Positions 1 through 6,161 of a stretch of 7,082 nucleotides of DNA are shown here, piece by piece (position 1 is the stretch's first letter; each line of letters begins with the position of its first letter). The notes beneath the pieces were generated by a model that saw only the letters and a program-made list of their open reading frames with translations, ran no database searches and was not told the DNA's origin. Source of the DNA: JAWLCG01 sp041687295 (GTDB lineage: Bacteria > Planctomycetota > Phycisphaerae > SM23-33 > FEN-1343); NCBI GenBank assembly GCA_041687295.1, contig JAWLCG010000271.1:1-7082 (forward strand). Reading direction: 5' to 3'. Position numbers and translations under genes: made by a program.

Positions 1-1
1 G

Positions 2-343
2 GAGGCCCTCACCAGCGGCAACCATCCGATAATCCTGCTGCCGGTGACGGTCAGCAACGCCGGCAATGCCGCGACGGCCCTGGCCGACCGCATGACGATC
101 GAGGTCTACGCCAAGGACAGCCAGGGCGCCGAGACCCTCGTCGGGCAGATCGAGAACCAGTACGCCTATATCCCCGCCAACGGCAGTCGAACCTACAACG
201 TGCAGGTCGCCCTGCCCGCAGGGCTCAACAGCGACAACTACACCCTCGTGGCCAAGGTCGATACGACCAACGCCATCGCCGAGAGCGACGAGACCAACAA
301 CACCGTCGAGACGGCCGCCACCATCGCCGTCACCGAGGGCACC
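2..343 (+). repeat. CARDB-like module A1 (truncated by window start)
   Basis: First A-type module, missing roughly its first 14 residues by comparison with A2. It contains the VTVSNAGN strand and the ESDETNN signature. The block 8-358, which includes the first few codons of the next module, differs from 791-1141 at 11 of 351 positions by hand count, with no gaps. Confidence 0.85.
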
Positions 344-3300
344 GTCGACCTGGCGGGCGCCTTCCGCAGTGAGACCCTGCCGGGCGCCGTCGTGGCCAAC
401 GAGCGGCTGATCGGCCTGGTGTTGGTCGACATCACCAATGGCGGGAACATCCCGCTGCCGGCCACCCAGCGGGTGAACGTCACCCTCTACGCCGACCCAG
501 CCGCCGACGGCGCCGCCGACGTGGAGCTGGCGAACCTGACCCACTACCCGGTCGGCCTGCTGCTCGGAAGCCGGACCCTGCCGATGTTCGTCAACAAGGC
601 CGACGGGCTGCCCGCCGGCGAGTACACCCTCAAGGCCGTCATCACCCCCGTGGGCGAGCTGGCCGAGACCGACGCGACGAACAACACCGTCACCGTCGAC
701 CTGCAGGGCAACGCGATGACGATCACCTCGGCGGCCCCCTACGCTGATCTGCAGGCAGAGATCGCCCCCTGGGCCCGTGTGCCCCAGGCCCTCACCAGCG
801 GCCACCATCCGATAATCCTGCTGCCGGTGACGGTCAGCAACGCCGGCAATGTCGCGACGGCCCTGACCGACCGCATGACCATCGAGGTCTACGCCAAGGA
901 CAGCCTGGGCACCGAGACCCTCGTCGGGCAGATCGAGAACCAGTTCGCCTATATCCCCGCCAACGGCAGCCGAACCTACAACGTGCAGGTCGCCCTGCCC
1001 GCCGGGCTCAACAGCGACAACTACACCCTCGTGGCCAAGGTCGACACGACCAACGCCATCGCCGAGAGCGACGAGACCAACAACACCGTCGAGACGGCCG
1101 CCACCATCGCCGTCACCGAGGGCACCGTCGATCTGGCGGGCACCTTCACCCGCAGCACGCTGCCGGCGGATGTCGTGGCCGGCCAGCGGCTCTACGGCCT
1201 GGTGACGATGAACCTGACCAACAGCGGCAACATCCCCCTGCCGCTGACCCAGCGGGTGAACATCACGCTGCAGGCCCGCCAGATGGTCGTCAACGCCCAG
1301 GGCGGCGTCGGCATCCCGCTTGAGCAGACCGTGGATCTGGCCACGCTGAGCAACTACCCCGTCGGATACCTGCAGGGCAGTCGGCCCCTGGCGATGCTCG
1401 TGAACAAGGCCGATGGCCTGCCCGCCGGCAACTACACGCTCCAGGCGGTGATCACGCCGGTCGGCGACCTGGAAGAGTCCGACGCGACGAACAACACCGT
1501 CACCGTCGACCTGAGCGGCAACACGATCGGCATCACCGCGACCGAGTCCTTCGTCGACATCAGCGGCACGTTCCGCAGCGATACGCTGCCCGGGGCCGTG
1601 GTGTCCGGTGAGCGGCTGTATGGCCTGGTGATCCTCGACGTGACCAACGGCGGCAACGTCCCGCTGCCGCTGAGCCAGAAGGTCAACATCACCCTCAAGG
1701 CCCGTCGCGAGGTGGTCCAGGCCCAGCCGGTGATGGGCCTGCAGGCCTTCGAGGACGTCGAGCTGGCGAGCCTGACCAACTACCCCGTCGGCTACCTCAC
1801 GGGCAGCCGCCCGGTGGCGATGTTCGTCAACAAGGCCGACGGCCTGCCCGAGGGCATCTACACACTGGTCGCCGAGATCACGCCGGTCGACGCCCTCGCC
1901 GAGTCCGACGTGATGAACAACAGCGTCACCGTCGATCTGCAGGGCAACGCCCTGACGATCACCTCGGCCGGGGCCTTCGTGGACCTGCAGGCGGCCATCG
2001 CCCCGTTCGCCCGGGTGCCCGAGTCGCTCACCAGCGGTCACCATGCGACGATTCTGCTGCCGGTGACGGTGAGCAACGCCGGTAACGTGGCCACCGCCAT
2101 CACCGATCGGATGAGCGTCGAAGTCTACGCCAAGGACAGCCTGGGCACCGAGACCCTCGTGGGCCAGGTGGCCAACCAGTACGCCTACATCCCCGCCAAC
2201 TCCAGCCGCACGCTCCACGTGCCGGTGAACCTGCCGGCCGGGATGAGCAGCGATGACTATTCCCTGGTGGCCAAGGTCGACACGACCAACGCCATCGCCG
2301 AGAGCGACGAGACGAACAACACCGCCGAGACGGCAAGCACCATCGCCGTCACCGAGGGCACGGTGGACCTGACCGGCACGTTCCGGAGCGAAACGCTTCC
2401 GGCCGGCCTGTTCGCCAACCAGCGGCTCACCGGCACGGTCTTCCTCGACCTGACCAATGCGGGCAACGTCCCGCTGCCGGCCACCCAGCGGGTGAACATC
2501 GCCCTCTACGCCGTCCCCGCCGCCCCCGGCGAGGCCGACGTCCTGATCGGCCAGGCGGCCAACTACCCCGTCGGCTACCTCACGGGCACGCGGCAGGTGC
2601 TGATCTACGTCAACCGGGCCGAAGGCCTGCCGCAGGGGCTCTACACCCTCAAGGCCGTCATCACCCCCGTCGGCGAGCTGACCGAGAGCGACGCCACCAA
2701 CAACACCGTCACCACCACCCTCACCGGCGGGACAATGGCCATCGAGGTCATGGCCGACAGCTTCGACCTGATGGACAGCCTGTGGCACCACAACGCGGCC
2801 GGGGCGAGCTGGACCTACGAGTTGGCCCACACGGGCCGAGCCGGCACGGGCAGCCAGCCCCTGACCATCACCCACGTGCCCAATGGCGAGACGTATGACG
2901 TTACCTACGAGACCCTGGACCCCAGCGTCCTCTCGATGAACTACACATACGGCTCCAACGGCCTGGCCATGGCCCTGACGGGCATGCACCTCAGCTTCCC
3001 GGCCAACAACGTCATCGACATGACCTTCCCGCAGGGCCTCGCCCTGCCGACGGCCCTGGCCCCCAGCGGGACCGCCACCATCGGCAGCGGCCTGGTCGAG
3101 GGCACCTGCATGGCCAGCGGCCGGCTCGCCGCCATCAGCGGCACCGGCACGATGAGCAACCGGATCATCGGCGTCGAGGAGATCACCACCCCGGCGGGCA
3201 CCTTCATGACCGTCAAGGGCGAGAGCACCGTCCACGTCATCAGCGCCCGGTTGACCCACACCGACTCGACCACGAACCGCACCTGGTACGGGGCGATGAC

Positions 3301-3457
3301 GGCCATCGACACCACCACCTGGTGGGCGTCGCCGACCACGGGCCTGGTCAAGCTCTACACCATCCGGCGGGCCGCTACGTCGCTCATGGGCAGTCTGTCC
3401 TACGACCTGATGGTCGGCACGGGCCTGCTGACCGAAACGACCTTCGCCATCGAGTAA
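2..3457 (+). CDS. Large CARDB-repeat, probably cell-surface protein (5' end outside window)
   Basis: The reading frame is open from base 2 to the TAA at 3455-3457, giving 1151 visible residues. An internal GTG at 44 is not a credible start because the repeat consensus continues upstream of it. The protein is seven tandem modules of 128-142 residues followed by a C-terminal domain. Each module carries the CARDB-type signature: a GN-containing strand, then YTLxAxVD or YTLKAVITPVG, then E(S/T)D(E/A)TNN. CARDB modules are extracellular beta-sandwich adhesion or spacer domains, so a surface or secreted role is inferred. Any signal peptide would lie upstream. No membrane segment, LPXTG or PEP-CTERM sorting signal is visible at the C terminus, which ends in FAIE. 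Composition is rich in Thr, Asn, Ala and Val, with no cysteine in the modules, as expected for an exported repeat protein. The ligand is unknown. Confidence 0.9.
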   Translation, partial: EALTSGNHPIILLPVTVSNAGNAATALADRMTIEVYAKDSQGAETLVGQIENQYAYIPANGSRTYNVQVALPAGLNSDNYTLVAKVDTTNAIAESDETNNTVETAATIAVTEGTVDLAGAFRSETLPGAVVANERLIGLVLVDITNGGNIPLPATQRVNVTLYADPAADGAADVELANLTHYPVGLLLGSRTLPMFVNKADGLPAGEYTLKAVITPVGELAETDATNNTVTVDLQGNAMTITSAAPYADLQAEIAPWARVPQALTSGHHPIILLPVTVSNAGNVATALTDRMTIEVYAKDSLGTETLVGQIENQFAYIPANGSRTYNVQVALPAGLNSDNYTLVAKVDTTNAIAESDETNNTVETAATIAVTEGTVDLAGTFTRSTLPADVVAGQRLYGLVTMNLTNSGNIPLPLTQRVNITLQARQMVVNAQGGVGIPLEQTVDLATLSNYPVGYLQGSRPLAMLVNKADGLPAGNYTLQAVITPVGDLEESDATNNTVTVDLSGNTIGITATESFVDISGTFRSDTLPGAVVSGERLYGLVILDVTNGGNVPLPLSQKVNITLKARREVVQAQPVMGLQAFEDVELASLTNYPVGYLTGSRPVAMFVNKADGLPEGIYTLVAEITPVDALAESDVMNNSVTVDLQGNALTITSAGAFVDLQAAIAPFARVPESLTSGHHATILLPVTVSNAGNVATAITDRMSVEVYAKDSLGTETLVGQVANQYAYIPANSSRTLHVPVNLPAGMSSDDYSLVAKVDTTNAIAESDETNNTAETASTIAVTEGTVDLTGTFRSETLPAGLFANQRLTGTVFLDLTNAGNVPLPATQRVNIALYAVPAAPGEADVLIGQAANYPVGYLTGTRQVLIYVNRAEGLPQGLYTLKAVITPVGELTESDATNNTVTTTLTGGTMAIEVMADSFDLMDSLWHHNAAGASWTYELAHTGRAGTGSQPLTITHVPNGETYDVTYETLDPSVLSMNYTYGSNGLAMALTGMHLSFPANNVIDMTFPQGLALPTALAPSGTATIGSGLVEGTCMASGRLAAISGTGTMSNRIIGVEEITTPAGTFMTVKGESTVHVISARLTHTDSTTNRTWYGAMTAIDTTTWWASPTTGLVKLYTIRRAATSLMGSLSYDLMVGTGLLTETTFAIE
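344..742 (+). repeat. CARDB-like module B1 (399 bp, short form)
   Basis: B-type module of 133 residues beginning VDLAGAF and ending just before the ADL that opens A2. Its signatures are TNGGNIPLP, TQRVNVTLYA and AVITPVGELAETDATNN. It has the same length as B4 and lacks the nine-residue expansion seen in B2 and B3. Confidence 0.8.
743..1126 (+). repeat. CARDB-like module A2 (384 bp)
   Basis: Complete A-type module of 128 residues, starting ADLQAEIAPWARVPQ and ending at TEGT. It is nearly identical in DNA to A1 and about 84% identical to A3 over the aligned 351-base block (56 differences by hand count). The conserved end is AKVDTTNAIAESDETNN. Confidence 0.85.
1127..1552 (+). repeat. CARDB-like module B2 (426 bp, long form)
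   Basis: B-type module of 142 residues. It is nine residues longer than B1 and B4 because of an expansion after the NITLQARQ strand (around VVNAQGGVGIPLEQ). It ends with EESDATNNTVTVDL and a short linker. Confidence 0.8.
1553..1978 (+). repeat. CARDB-like module B3 (426 bp, long form)
   Basis: Second consecutive long B module, exactly the length of B2, with the same position of expansion (KARREVVQAQPVMGLQAFED). Two long B modules in a row break the simple A-B alternation and suggest a single-module duplication. It ends with SDVMNNSVTVDL. Confidence 0.8.
1979..2362 (+). repeat. CARDB-like module A3 (384 bp)
   Basis: Third A module, exactly the length of A2 but more diverged, with many synonymous changes. 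It begins VDLQAAIAPFARVPE and retains AKVDTTNAIAESDETNN unchanged. Confidence 0.85.
2363..2761 (+). repeat. CARDB-like module B4 (399 bp, short form)
   Basis: Last B module, 133 residues, the same length as B1. It begins VDLTGTFRSETLP, carries TNAGNVPLPATQRVN and ends TESDATNNTVTTTL. It joins directly to the C-terminal domain. Confidence 0.8.
2762..3454 (+). other. C-terminal TapB/DUF3108-like beta domain of the CARDB protein
   Basis: The last 231 residues of the first gene share no repeat signature with the modules. The order of motifs resembles TapB/DUF3108-type periplasmic domains: an early WTYEL strand, a Y-rich central strand, TTPAGTFMTVK (around 3185-3217), and near the end TWWASPTTGLVKLY (around 3317-3358). 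In that family a TPAGTF strand is typically followed by a W-(Y/W)-A...G-x-V-K strand. The match is from memory of motif order and needs a profile search. Its function is unknown; it may be the cap or ligand-binding end of the repeat stalk. Confidence 0.5.
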
Positions 3458-3482
3458 ACCCACACCCGTTACAGAGACTCCA

Positions 3483-3520
3483 CCGCCGGCCGGCGCTCTA
3501 CCCAGGGCGCCGGCCGGTGG
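3483..3520 (+). terminator. GC-rich hairpin, probable terminator of the CARDB-protein gene
   Basis: The stem arms are 3483-3496 and 3507-3520: 14 pairs with a single G-U and a 10-nt loop. The hairpin begins 25 nt after the TAA. There is no T tract after it (CCGTTCGGGC follows), so it is not a canonical intrinsic terminator. It could instead be a 3'-end stabilising hairpin or a Rho-associated structure. Confidence 0.55.
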
Positions 3521-3770
3521 CCGTTCGGGCGCCTCAGGACCACGCGCCGGCGGCTGCGACCTCAGTTTCCTGGCGGATTCACGGCCCCGTACCTCAAGTG
3601 GATACAACCGCCTCAGCTACCTGAAGGCTGACATCCTCTGGACGCCTCGTACCGTGTTTCGCTTGGAGACCGGGTTGTCCAGGCCCTGGGGGCACGACTG
3701 GGGGGACGACTCGATTGCCCACGTGTCAACCCCGGCCCGCCCGCGCCGGCCCATCGGGGCGATTGCACGC

Positions 3771-3799
3771 TTGACGAGAGGCCCATGCCCCCCTATACT
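3771..3799 (+). promoter_or_regulatory. Sigma-70-type promoter upstream of the DUF4914-like operon
   Basis: The -35 box TTGACG (3771-3776, five of six matches to TTGACA) and the -10 box TATACT (3794-3799, five of six to TATAAT) are separated by exactly 17 bp. In DNA this GC-rich, such a pair at optimal spacing is unlikely to be accidental. The predicted transcript start is near 3805-3808, about 405 nt before the next start codon, so the transcript would have a long leader or a separate small RNA would be made. Confidence 0.6.
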
Positions 3800-3823
3800 G
3801 CCTGGTCTCAAGGCAGGTTGAGA
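3798..3823. promoter_or_regulatory. Two overlapping perfect inverted repeats at the predicted transcript start
   Basis: CTGCCT (3798-3803) is the exact reverse complement of AGGCAG (3811-3816). TCTCAA (3806-3811) is the exact reverse complement of TTGAGA (3818-3823), with a 6-base spacer. The first overlaps the end of the -10 box and the second covers the likely +1 region. That position suits a repressor operator. In RNA they would form mutually exclusive hairpins. No known operator family was recognised. Confidence 0.4.
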
Positions 3824-3825
3824 GG

Positions 3826-3843
3826 GGGTGGCTTCGGCTACCT
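3826..3843 (+). promoter_or_regulatory. UUCG-tetraloop hairpin in the leader
   Basis: GGTGGC (3827-3832) pairs with GCTACC (3837-3842) around a TTCG loop (3833-3836), with one internal G-U. A further G-U closes 3826 with 3843. The C(UUCG)G cap is the exceptionally stable tetraloop used in many structured RNAs. It lies about 20 nt downstream of the predicted transcript start. Confidence 0.5.
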
Positions 3844-3901
3844 GCTCAAGAACGGGCTGGTCGACGGGTTCTACCCGCCCCGATCTCCCTGATTTGCCTA
3901 T

Positions 3902-3923
3902 ACGCCCCGTGCGCCGGGGGCGT
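3902..3923 (+). promoter_or_regulatory. 7-bp perfect hairpin in the leader
   Basis: ACGCCCC (3902-3908) pairs perfectly with GGGGCGT (3917-3923) around an 8-nt loop. No T tract follows, so it is not a clear attenuator. It may mark the 3' boundary of a compact structured element spanning about 3806-3925. Confidence 0.35.
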
Positions 3924-4198
3924 CCGCAAGGGCGCTGCCGGATCCCGGTCTGAGATCCCCCCCCGGTCGAGCTGCGCCCCTCGGCCCCCCCAGGCCCCGA
4001 GGTGAAGCCCTCGACTGCCAGGGCTGCACCGCCGTTTCGGCACGCGTGCGGCCTGTCCCCTGTCGGCTCGGCAAGGCCTGTCGCTTCGGCGCGATGGCCT
4101 CGACGGCCGAGCCCCAGCGCCCGCAGGGCCTGGCCGGGGGGGACGGGATGCGTTGAACTGTCTGTTTTTCGACTGCCGGGCACCAGCCCCAACCCCAC

Positions 4199-4203
4199 GA
4201 GGA
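4199..4203 (+). promoter_or_regulatory. Ribosome binding site deciding the ATG at 4212
   Basis: GAGGA lies 8 bases before the ATG at 4212-4214. An in-frame GTG at 4002 would add 70 residues of Pro/Arg/Ala-rich sequence with no spaced ribosome site, so 4212 is preferred. Confidence 0.75.
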
Positions 4204-4211
4204 TCCCGAGA

Positions 4212-6143
4212 ATGCCTGAAGCCCTGAGCGACACCCCCCCACGGCTGCCTGACATCGGCCGCCAGCGTCTTCTCCAGGCCCGGCGCCTGCCGGGCGATCT
4301 GCGCACGCTGCTTCGCGAGGCCCCGCAGGTCACGGTGCCCGCGACCCGCGACGAGCTGCTGGCGATCGCCACGCAGGGCCAGGACGAGTTCGAGGTCGCC
4401 TATGACGTGCCCTCCGTCGGGCGGGTGGTCGAGGCCCACGTGGCCCGCTGCGCCAACGGGCTGGCCATCAACTACACCGACCCGTACATGCGCCGGCGCG
4501 ACCCGGAGTGCATGGTCATCGGCGACGACCGCCCGACCGACAAGCCCCGCTACCGCGACCGCTTCGGCCAGGACTTCGAGGACACCCGCCGCCAGACGCT
4601 GGCGTGGCTGGCCGGCCAGGAGCTGCTGGTGCTGCCCATGCGGATCGGCGCCGGCGAGGGCGAGGGCGCCTACCAGGCCGTCATGGTCGCCCCGGCCAAT
4701 GCCGGGTTCTTCGTCGGCGGCATGGCCGACCTGCAGACGATGCTCACGCCGGAAGATTTCGACGCGAGCTTCGCGCCCCGCTGCGTGATCTACGTCGCCC
4801 CGCCCTTCCGCCAGACCCACTTCGAGGGCCGACAGGTCGTCGTGCACAACCGCCGCGAGGGCCTCCACGAGGTCTTCTCGTACAACCTCTACCCGGGCCC
4901 CAGCGCCAAAAAGGGCATCTACGGCGTGCTGCTGTCGATCGGCGAGCAGGAGCACTGGCTGACGCTGCACGGCTCGACCGTCCGCGTGGTTACCCCGTAT
5001 GACAACGTCACCGTCATCATGCACGAGGGCGCCAGCGGCGCCGGCAAGAGCGAGATGCTCGAGCACCTCCACCGCGAAGAGGACGGGCGGGTGCTGCTGG
5101 GACGCCACGTCCTCACCGGCGAGCGCCGCCTGGCGGGCCTGCACCAGGCGTGCGACCTCCAGCCGGTCACCGACGATATGGCCATGTGCCACCCCGACAT
5201 CCAGGACTCCGACTACCTCGCCGTCAGCGACGCCGAGCAGGGCTGGTTCGTCCGGCTGGACCACATCGGCCACTACGGCACCGACCCGTTCCTCGAGCGG
5301 CTCACCGTCCACCCGCCCCAGCCGCTGATCTTCCTGAACGTCCGCGGCGTGCCCGGCGCGACCTGCCTGATCTGGGAGCACGCCATGGACACGCCCGACA
5401 CGCCGTGCCCCAACCCCCGGGTGATCCTGCCCCGCCGCAGCGTGCCCCACGTGGTCGACCGGGCCGTGCAGGTCGGCGTGCGGAACTTCGGCCTGCGCGC
5501 CCCAGCCGCCACGCGCGAGACCCCCACCTACGGCATCGCCGGCTACCTGCACGTGCTGCCCCCGGCCATCGCCTGGCTGTGGCGCCTGGTCGCGCCGCGG
5601 GGACACGCCAACCCCAGCATCACCGCCGGGGGGGGCCTCAGCAGCGAGGGCGTCGGCTCGTACTGGCCCTTCGCCACCGGCCGGCGGGTCGACCACGCCA
5701 ACCTCCTGCTGCGCCAACTGCAGAGCACCCAGCGCGTCCGCTACACGCTGACGCCCAACCAGCACGTGGGCTGCTGGGAGACGGGCTTCATGCCCCAGTG
5801 GATCGCCCGGGAGTACCTCGCCCGGCGCGGCTCGGCCCCGTTCACCAGCGACCACCTGTTGCCCGCCCGGTGCGTGCTGCTGGGCTGGGCCCTGCGGACG
5901 CTGCACGTCGAAGAGGTCGAAGTGCCCACCGAGCTGCTGCGGACCGAGCTGCAGCCGGAACTGGGCCCCGAGGGCTACGACGCCGGCGCCGAGATGCTGA
6001 TGACGTTCTTCGGCCAGGAGACCGCCGCCTACGACGGCCCGCAGCTGGACCCGCTGGGCCGGCAGATCCTCCAGTGCCTCCGCGACGGCGGCGACCTGAC
6101 CGATTTCGAGCGGCTCCTGCCCGGCGCCGACCCGACGATCTAG
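4212..6143 (+). CDS. DUF4914-like protein with PEPCK/HPr-kinase-type P-loop
   Basis: A 643-residue protein, close to the roughly 630 residues I recall for DUF4914 proteins. The N-terminal half contains blocks I associate with that family: NYTDPYMRRRDPECMVIGDD, APANAGFF and ADLQ. At residues 271-282 is HEGASGAGKSEM, a P-loop (K279, S280) much like the GDSGxGKSE of HPr kinase and related to the kinase-1a motif of PEP carboxykinases. A TDDM at 320-323 could be the metal-binding acidic pair. SSEGVGSYWPFATGR at 477-491 and GCWETG from 520 are further conserved-looking blocks. No signal peptide or membrane segment is seen, so it is probably cytoplasmic and binds ATP or GTP. The family assignment is from memory. 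Substrate and reaction are unknown; a PEPCK-fold phosphotransferase is the inference. The next gene starts 18 bases after its TAG and is probably co-transcribed. Confidence 0.75.
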   Translation: MPEALSDTPPRLPDIGRQRLLQARRLPGDLRTLLREAPQVTVPATRDELLAIATQGQDEFEVAYDVPSVGRVVEAHVARCANGLAINYTDPYMRRRDPECMVIGDDRPTDKPRYRDRFGQDFEDTRRQTLAWLAGQELLVLPMRIGAGEGEGAYQAVMVAPANAGFFVGGMADLQTMLTPEDFDASFAPRCVIYVAPPFRQTHFEGRQVVVHNRREGLHEVFSYNLYPGPSAKKGIYGVLLSIGEQEHWLTLHGSTVRVVTPYDNVTVIMHEGASGAGKSEMLEHLHREEDGRVLLGRHVLTGERRLAGLHQACDLQPVTDDMAMCHPDIQDSDYLAVSDAEQGWFVRLDHIGHYGTDPFLERLTVHPPQPLIFLNVRGVPGATCLIWEHAMDTPDTPCPNPRVILPRRSVPHVVDRAVQVGVRNFGLRAPAATRETPTYGIAGYLHVLPPAIAWLWRLVAPRGHANPSITAGGGLSSEGVGSYWPFATGRRVDHANLLLRQLQSTQRVRYTLTPNQHVGCWETGFMPQWIAREYLARRGSAPFTSDHLLPARCVLLGWALRTLHVEEVEVPTELLRTELQPELGPEGYDAGAEMLMTFFGQETAAYDGPQLDPLGRQILQCLRDGGDLTDFERLLPGADPTI

Positions 6144-6150
6144 AGCGGAT

Positions 6151-6156
6151 AAGGAG
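6151..6156 (+). promoter_or_regulatory. Ribosome binding site of the HAD-Sua5 fusion gene
   Basis: AAGGAG lies 5 bases before the ATG at 6162, within the 18-base gap after the preceding stop. It is stronger than the site of the first operon gene and leaves no doubt about the start. Confidence 0.85.
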
Positions 6157-6161
6157 TGCAG

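Larger units (their letters stand above)
3458..4211. other. Non-coding interval between the surface protein and the DUF4914-like operon
   Basis: I find no convincing gene here. Reading frames that cross the interval on either strand have low-complexity Arg/Gly/Pro/Ser-rich products, no sensible ribosome site and no recognisable motif. The interval holds a hairpin after the upstream stop, a promoter, inverted repeats and a structured leader, all listed separately. Between about 3540 and 3765 I see nothing identifiable. Homopolymer runs occur at 3957-3964 (8 C), 3985-3991 (7 C) and just before 4143 (7 G). No tRNA, rRNA, SRP RNA, tmRNA or RNase P signature was recognised. Confidence 0.7.
3806..4211 (+). 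ncRNA. Long structured 5' leader or small RNA of unknown class
   Basis: Transcription from the promoter at 3771-3799 would give about 405 nt before the ATG at 4212. Visible helices are: TCTCAA/TTGAGA at 3806-3823; a UUCG-capped hairpin at 3826-3843; AGAAC/GTTCT at 3849-3853 and 3868-3872; ACGCCCC/GGGGCGT at 3902-3908 and 3917-3923; GGATC/GATCC at 3940-3944 and 3954-3958; and CCAG-C-GCCC/GGGC-CTGG at 4114-4133. An alternative longer pairing joins GGGGTGG (3825-3831) with CCGCCCC (3875-3881), which would compete with the UUCG hairpin. I recognise no riboswitch, 6S, SRP or T-box consensus. High GC raises the chance of random pairing, so confidence is low. Confidence 0.3.

Noticed and set aside
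2..2761. CRISPR array or mobile-element explanation for the repeats
   Set aside because: The repeats are in-frame protein modules of 384-426 bp with CARDB signatures. No short direct repeats with unique spacers, terminal inverted repeats or transposase are present.
3785..3892. Small plus-strand open frame of 35 codons (starts MPPYTAW, ends YPPRSP)
   Set aside because: Its ATG lies upstream of the predicted transcript start and its codons 4-5 are the -10 box, so the promoter at 3771-3799 could not express it. The ribosome site is weak (GAGAGG only 3 bases from the ATG). It remains possible only if a different upstream promoter is used.
3806..3900. SRP RNA, tRNA, 6S or T-box identity for the structured leader
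   Set aside because: The SRP GGUCAGG...GGAAGGNAGCAG core, tRNA D-loop and T-arm pattern at correct spacing, and T-box AGGGTGGNACCGCG element are all absent. No 6S-like long closing stem is complete.
4153..4169. TTGAAC followed by a T-rich stretch as a second, closer promoter or attenuator
   Set aside because: No -10-like hexamer lies at suitable spacing, and the nearest strong hairpin (4114-4133) is about 30 nt before the T run, too far for an intrinsic terminator.
4002..4211. N-terminal extension of the DUF4914-like protein from a GTG at 4002
   Set aside because: The 70 extra residues are Pro/Arg/Ala-rich, have no spaced ribosome site, and the sequence resembling the family begins after the ATG at 4212, which has GAGGA 8 bases upstream.
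3617..4372. Minus-strand open frame of about 251 codons across the intergenic region
   Set aside because: The product is low-complexity Arg/Gly/Ser, has no credible ribosome site and extends antisense into the DUF4914-like gene. It also runs through the promoter and hairpins.
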